Of a stretch of DNA of 64,000 nucleotides, positions 60,777 to 64,000 are shown piece by piece. Under the pieces are notes generated by a model. The model was given only the letters and a program-made list of their open reading frames with translations, was not told where the DNA came from and did no database searches. Each line of letters begins with the position of its first letter. Positions within the stretch are counted from its first letter, which is position 1. This DNA comes from Streptomyces sp. G-G2 (lineage in GTDB: Bacteria; Actinomycetota; Actinomycetes; Streptomycetales; Streptomycetaceae): NCBI RefSeq assembly GCF_030063135.1, contig NZ_JASISO010000002.1, positions 1-64,000 on the forward strand. Direction: 5' to 3'. A program made the position numbers and the translations under genes.

Positions 60777-60848
60777 AAGCCGTGACCGGAATCGAACCGG
60801 CGTAACTCGCTTTGCAGGCGAGTCCCTCAACCACTCGGGCACACGGCT
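60777..60848 (-). tRNA. tRNA-Cys (GCA)
   Basis: On the minus strand the acceptor stem AGCCGTG pairs with CACGGCT, the discriminator base is T, and the anticodon loop CTGCAAA gives anticodon GCA. The D-arm and a T-arm with TTCGATT are intact. CCA is not encoded. The element is 72 bases long. Confidence 0.93.
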
Positions 60849-61149
60849 GTGGTGATGAGACGACCGTAAGAGGGCGGCCGGGGCGGGGGGAAGGGGATCG
60901 GCGCGGACGCAACGCGACTGCCATACCCCGTTCACAACCGGCGGCCACCGCACCGACGTAGACGCGGCGAGCGTGCGTGGCCGCCGGAGGTCGGACGGAC
61001 ACCGGGACGAACCGCTGCGCGAGGTCCCCTGGTCCGGAGCGCACCCGCCCGACGGGCCGTCGACCCCACAGCACTAGGACCGGAGGCGGAGGCGAAGATC
61101 GGTCGTAATGACAGGGACGAACCCCGGATATGCCCCTTACGCTGGGGCG
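60849..61149. other. Intergenic region between tRNA-Cys and an MFS gene
   Basis: 301 bases holding the tRNA-Cys promoter (minus strand) and, at 61138-61143, the TACGCT -10 of the MFS gene. No other feature is evident. Confidence 0.4.
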
Positions 61150-62646
61150 ATGAGCGCCCTCGAACCCCGTGCACCCGAGATAGCACCCGATCCCGTCCCC
61201 GCGGCTGCGCCGCAGTCATCGGGCGGGATCATGGGCGCGGCGCACCGGACGCTCAGCATCGGGATCATCTCCGTCATCTTCATCATCGCGTTCGAGGCCA
61301 CCGCCGTCGGTACGGCCATGCCCGTCGCCGCCCGCGAGCTGGACGGGATCGCCCTCTACGCCTTCGCCTTCTCCTCCTACTTCACCACCAGCCTCTTCGG
61401 CATGGTCCTGGCCGGGCAGTGGTCCGACCGCAGCGGTCCGCTCGGCGCGCTCACCGTGGGGATCGGCGGGGTCGCCGCCGGGTTGCTGTTCTCCGGAACG
61501 GCCGCTTCCATGTGGGTGTTCGTCCTCGGCCGGGCCGTGCAGGGGCTCGGTGGCGGGCTGGTGATCGTCGCCCTGTACGTCGTCGTCGGGCGCGCCTATG
61601 AGGAGCGGCTCCGCCCCGTGATCATGGCGGCCTTCGCCGCGAGCTGGGTCGTGCCGTCCATCGTCGGTCCGCTGATCTCCGGCACGGTCACCGAGCACCT
61701 CGGCTGGCGCTGGGTGTTCCTCGGAATTCCGGCCATGGTCATCGTCCCGCTGCTGGTCGCCCTGCCGGAGATCCGCCGGAGCGCGGGCGGGCCCGTCGAC
61801 AAGGACGCCGCCCCGCAGCCCTTCGACCGGCGCCGGATCCGGCTCGCCTTCGGCATCTCGCTGGGCGCCGGGCTGCTCCAGTACGCCGCCCAGGACCTGC
61901 GCTGGCTCTCGCTCGTGCCCGCCCTCGTGGGCACCGCGCTGCTCGTGCCCGCCGTGCGGGGTCTGCTGCCGCGCGGGACGTACCTGGCCCGGCGCGGGCT
62001 GCCCGCCGTGGTGCTGCTGCGCGGGGTGGCGGCCGGTGCGTTCATCGCGGCCGAGAGCTTCGTGCCGCTGATGCTGGTGACCCAGCGCGGGCTGAGCCCC
62101 ACGCTGGCCGGGTTCTCGCTGGCCCTCGGCGGGGCCACCTGGGCGCTGGGCTCCTGGGTGCAGTCCAAGGCGCGGGCCGTGCCTCACCGCGAGCGGCTCA
62201 TGGTGGCCGGAATGCTGCTGGTGGCGTTCTCCGTCGCCGCCGCGCCCGCCGTACTGATCGAGGCGGTGCCGGTGTGGACGCTGGCCGTCGTCTGGGGGTT
62301 CGGCTGCCTGGGCATGGGCCTGGTGATCGGCCCGACCAGCGTGCTGCTGCTCCAGTTGTCGCCGCCGCAGGAGGCGGGGGCCAACTCGGCCGCCCTGCAG
62401 ATCTCCGACGCCCTCGCCAACGTGGTGCTGCTGGCCATCGGCGGGGCCGCCTTCGCCGCGCTCGGCGGGGGTTCCGTCGGAGCCGCGCACGCCGTGACCG
62501 GGGCGGCCGGGGCCGGGCCCTCCCATCCGGGGGCGTTCGTGGCCGTCTTCCTGCCGATGGCGGCGGTGGCCCTGGTCGGCGCCTGGGTCGCCACGCGCGT
62601 CGCCACTACGGAGCCGACGCCGTCCCCGGCCGCGAAAACCGGCTGA
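61150..62646 (+). CDS. MFS multidrug-type transporter, probably 14 helices
   Basis: A 498-residue major facilitator of the DHA2 style. Motif A-like GQWSDRSGPLGAL lies after helix 2, and GRAVQGLGGGLVIVALYVVVGRAY is the helix 4-5 region typical of drug/H+ antiporters. The substrate is unknown. The ATG at 61150 is chosen because TACGCT lies 6 bases upstream (leaderless); an ATG at 61108 would precede the promoter. Confidence 0.9.
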   Translation: MSALEPRAPEIAPDPVPAAAPQSSGGIMGAAHRTLSIGIISVIFIIAFEATAVGTAMPVAARELDGIALYAFAFSSYFTTSLFGMVLAGQWSDRSGPLGALTVGIGGVAAGLLFSGTAASMWVFVLGRAVQGLGGGLVIVALYVVVGRAYEERLRPVIMAAFAASWVVPSIVGPLISGTVTEHLGWRWVFLGIPAMVIVPLLVALPEIRRSAGGPVDKDAAPQPFDRRRIRLAFGISLGAGLLQYAAQDLRWLSLVPALVGTALLVPAVRGLLPRGTYLARRGLPAVVLLRGVAAGAFIAAESFVPLMLVTQRGLSPTLAGFSLALGGATWALGSWVQSKARAVPHRERLMVAGMLLVAFSVAAAPAVLIEAVPVWTLAVVWGFGCLGMGLVIGPTSVLLLQLSPPQEAGANSAALQISDALANVVLLAIGGAAFAALGGGSVGAAHAVTGAAGAGPSHPGAFVAVFLPMAAVALVGAWVATRVATTEPTPSPAAKTG

Positions 62647-62666
62647 GTCCGGTAGGGCCGCCCGGC

Positions 62667-62672
62667 TACGCT
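62667..62672 (+). promoter_or_regulatory. -10 element for a leaderless antitoxin gene
   Basis: TACGCT ends 6 bases before the ATG at 62679. Confidence 0.45.
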
Positions 62673-62678
62673 CCACGG

Positions 62679-62879
62679 ATGAACGAGCTGATCATCGGCC
62701 TGTCCGACACCGAGCGCGCCGAGCTGGCCGATCTGGCCGACGCGTGCGGACGTACGCCCGAGGAGTGCGCGCTGGAGGCGGTACGGGCCCACCTGGGCCG
62801 GGAGCGCGACCGGGTGGCCGCCGCCGCCGAGCGCCTCGCCGCGGCCCACGCCCCGCTGCTGAAGCGGCTCGGCGCGTGA
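62679..62879 (+). CDS. Putative antitoxin of a Doc/Fic toxin-antitoxin pair
   Basis: A 66-residue helical protein: MNELIIGLSDTERAELADLADACG, then GRTPEECALEAVRAHLG, resembling a ribbon-helix-helix DNA-binding antitoxin, followed by a charged helix (RDRVAAAAERLAAAH) that could grip the toxin. It is translated just ahead of, and overlapping (GTGA), the Doc-like gene, as expected for a type II module. Confidence 0.65.
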   Translation: MNELIIGLSDTERAELADLADACGRTPEECALEAVRAHLGRERDRVAAAAERLAAAHAPLLKRLGA

Positions 62880-63313
62880 GCGCGGAGCGGGGCGGGACCG
62901 AGGTCCGGCCGGACGTCCGCCACCTCACCCTCGCCGAGGTCGCCGACCTGGCCCGGCTCGCCTGCCTGGCCCGGGACCAGCCCGTGCGGCTGCGCGCCCC
63001 CGGCCTGCTGGAATCCGCCGTGCACCGGCCGCGGGCGCGCATGATGGGGACCCCGGCCTACGCCGACCCGTACGAGCAGGCCGCCGCGCTGCTCCACGGC
63101 ATCGCCGCGAACCACCCCCTGGTCGACGGGAACAAGCGGACCGCCTGGCTCGCGGCCGCCACCTTCCTCGCCGTGAACGGGACCGACCTCGCCGACGCCG
63201 ACCAGGGGACGGCGTACCGCCTGGTCATCGACGTGGCGTCCGGTACGGAGGGGGACATCGGGCGGATCGCGGGCCGCCTGCGCGCGCTGAGCCCCGCGGC
63301 GCACCCGGTGTGA
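62876..63313 (+). CDS. Doc/Fic-family toxin
   Basis: A 145-residue Fic-fold protein. The active loop is HPLVDGNKRTAW, matching HxFx(D/N)GNKR of Doc and Fic, with Leu for the usual Phe. Doc enzymes phosphorylate EF-Tu and arrest translation; related Fic proteins add AMP. Length matches Doc. It starts at GTG overlapping the antitoxin stop. Chemistry is inferred from family. Confidence 0.8.
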   Translation: MSAERGGTEVRPDVRHLTLAEVADLARLACLARDQPVRLRAPGLLESAVHRPRARMMGTPAYADPYEQAAALLHGIAANHPLVDGNKRTAWLAAATFLAVNGTDLADADQGTAYRLVIDVASGTEGDIGRIAGRLRALSPAAHPV

Positions 63314-63374
63314 CGCTCGCCGCACCCGCCGAGGTCACGGGCCTGTCCCTCCGGCGGGCCCCGGCGGGGGCCGG

Positions 63375-63380
63375 TAGGGT
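63375..63380 (+). promoter_or_regulatory. Possible -10 for the DEAH helicase gene
   Basis: TAGGGT lies about 85 bases before the GTG at 63465; the -35 is not clear. Confidence 0.3.
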
Positions 63381-63464
63381 GGCACGGTTGTCCTACGTAC
63401 GACTGCCTGCCGCCCGTACCGCTGCCCGTAATGGATACGCCACCGAGAGCCCGAACCGGAGACC

Positions 63465-64000
63465 GTGACTACTACCGCCTCCCACCACCTCTCTCCCGCC
63501 TTCCCCGGCCGTGCGCCGTGGGGTACCGCCAGCAAGCTGCGTGCCTGGCAGGAGGGTGCGCTCACCCGATACCTCGAAACCCAGCCGCGCGACTTCATGG
63601 CCGTCGCGACCCCCGGCGCGGGCAAGACCACTTTCGCCCTGACCCTCGCCTCCTGGCTGCTGCACCACCACGTCGTGCAGCAGGTGACCGTCGTCGCGCC
63701 CACCGAGCACCTGAAGAAGCAGTGGGCGGAAGCGGCGGCCCGGATAGGCATCCGGCTCGACCCCGACTATTCGGCGGGGCCGCTCAGCAAGGACTACCAC
63801 GGCGTCGCCGTCACCTACGCGGGTGTCGGCGTACGGCCGATGCTCCACCGCAACCGGTGCGAGCAGCGCAAGACCCTGGTGATCCTGGACGAGATCCACC
63901 ACGCGGGTGACTCGAAGTCCTGGGGCGAGGCGTGCCTGGAGGCCTTCGACCCGGCGACCCGGCGGCTCACGCTGACCGGAACGCCCTTCCGCTCCGACGC
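63465..64000 (+). CDS. DEAD/DEAH-box helicase (5' part, runs off the window)
   Basis: The frame stays open to the last base, giving 178 codons of the N-terminus. It contains a Q-like region (LRAWQEGALTRYLETQ), Walker A TPGAGKTTFAL, the Ia segment APTEHLKKQW, and the DEIH motif II (VILDEIHHAGDSK), then TLTGTPFRSD motif III. This is a superfamily 2 helicase of the restriction-enzyme/RAD25-like type. A GTG start at 63465 is likely; the remainder is outside the window, so function cannot be settled. Confidence 0.88.
   Translation, partial: MTTTASHHLSPAFPGRAPWGTASKLRAWQEGALTRYLETQPRDFMAVATPGAGKTTFALTLASWLLHHHVVQQVTVVAPTEHLKKQWAEAAARIGIRLDPDYSAGPLSKDYHGVAVTYAGVGVRPMLHRNRCEQRKTLVILDEIHHAGDSKSWGEACLEAFDPATRRLTLTGTPFRSD

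Noticed and set aside
60777..60848. tRNA-Cys as an integrated-element boundary
   Set aside because: No integrase or duplicated tRNA end was found in the flanks, although one neighbouring gene looks foreign.

Overview
The window is chromosomal DNA from a Streptomyces-type actinomycete. Evidence: very high G+C with strong G/C bias at third codon positions, many GTG starts, several apparently leaderless genes, a tmRNA, and a run of genes that I recall as a syntenic core block in streptomycetes (NAD-glutamate dehydrogenase, PkaA/PkaB kinases, prfB, ftsEX, smpB/ssrA, narK/nnaR, a helD-type helicase, NAD-malic enzyme, hup, murA). No phage, insertion sequence, integrase or CRISPR array was seen.

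Layout. 1-6743 (+): a small DUF6912-like protein translationally coupled to a HAD hydrolase, then the giant NAD-dependent glutamate dehydrogenase. 6859-18845 (mostly -): a two-gene ABC exporter of the teichoic-acid/polysaccharide type, a TetR regulator (+), a bifunctional glycosyltransferase/TagF-like polymerase, a three-gene sugar ABC importer without its own ATPase, and an FHA-FtsK/EssC-like ATPase. 19271-22427 (+): two membrane-anchored Ser/Thr kinases, PkaA and PkaB. 22567-29452: a 2OG-Fe(II) oxygenase (-), prfB, a zinc-ribbon membrane peptide (-), ftsE-ftsX, an S41 C-terminal processing protease, smpB and tmRNA.

29540-43716: an MFS exporter divergent from a LysR regulator, nitrate transporter narK with its regulator nnaR, a GNAT acetyltransferase, a CGNR zinc-finger protein, a HelD-type helicase, a possible small RNA with a strong terminator, an ACT-domain malic enzyme, HU, murA (-), a YqgE/AlgH protein and a DUF3039 zinc protein. 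43901-51361: a GH20 hexosaminidase, then a xanthine-dehydrogenase-family trio. In that trio the FAD and 2Fe-2S chain is intact, but the molybdopterin subunit lacks its key cofactor and catalytic motifs and the 2Fe-2S subunit carries a disordered extension of about 515 residues.

51376-59439 is the most unusual accessory region. One promoter with an adjacent perfect palindrome precedes a set resembling type VII (ESX/WXG100) secretion cargo: a helical partner, a WXG/PPE-like protein with a Gly-rich tail, a membrane-anchored mycosin-like protease, another small ESX-like protein, a large WXG-headed protein with an EF-hand loop, and three lipoprotein-like genes, one apparently beheaded. No ecc core genes are present. 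59440-64000: a tandem-repeat spacer, a lower-G+C secreted protein, tRNA-Cys, an MFS transporter, a Doc/Fic-type toxin-antitoxin pair and the start of a DEAH-box helicase cut by the window end.
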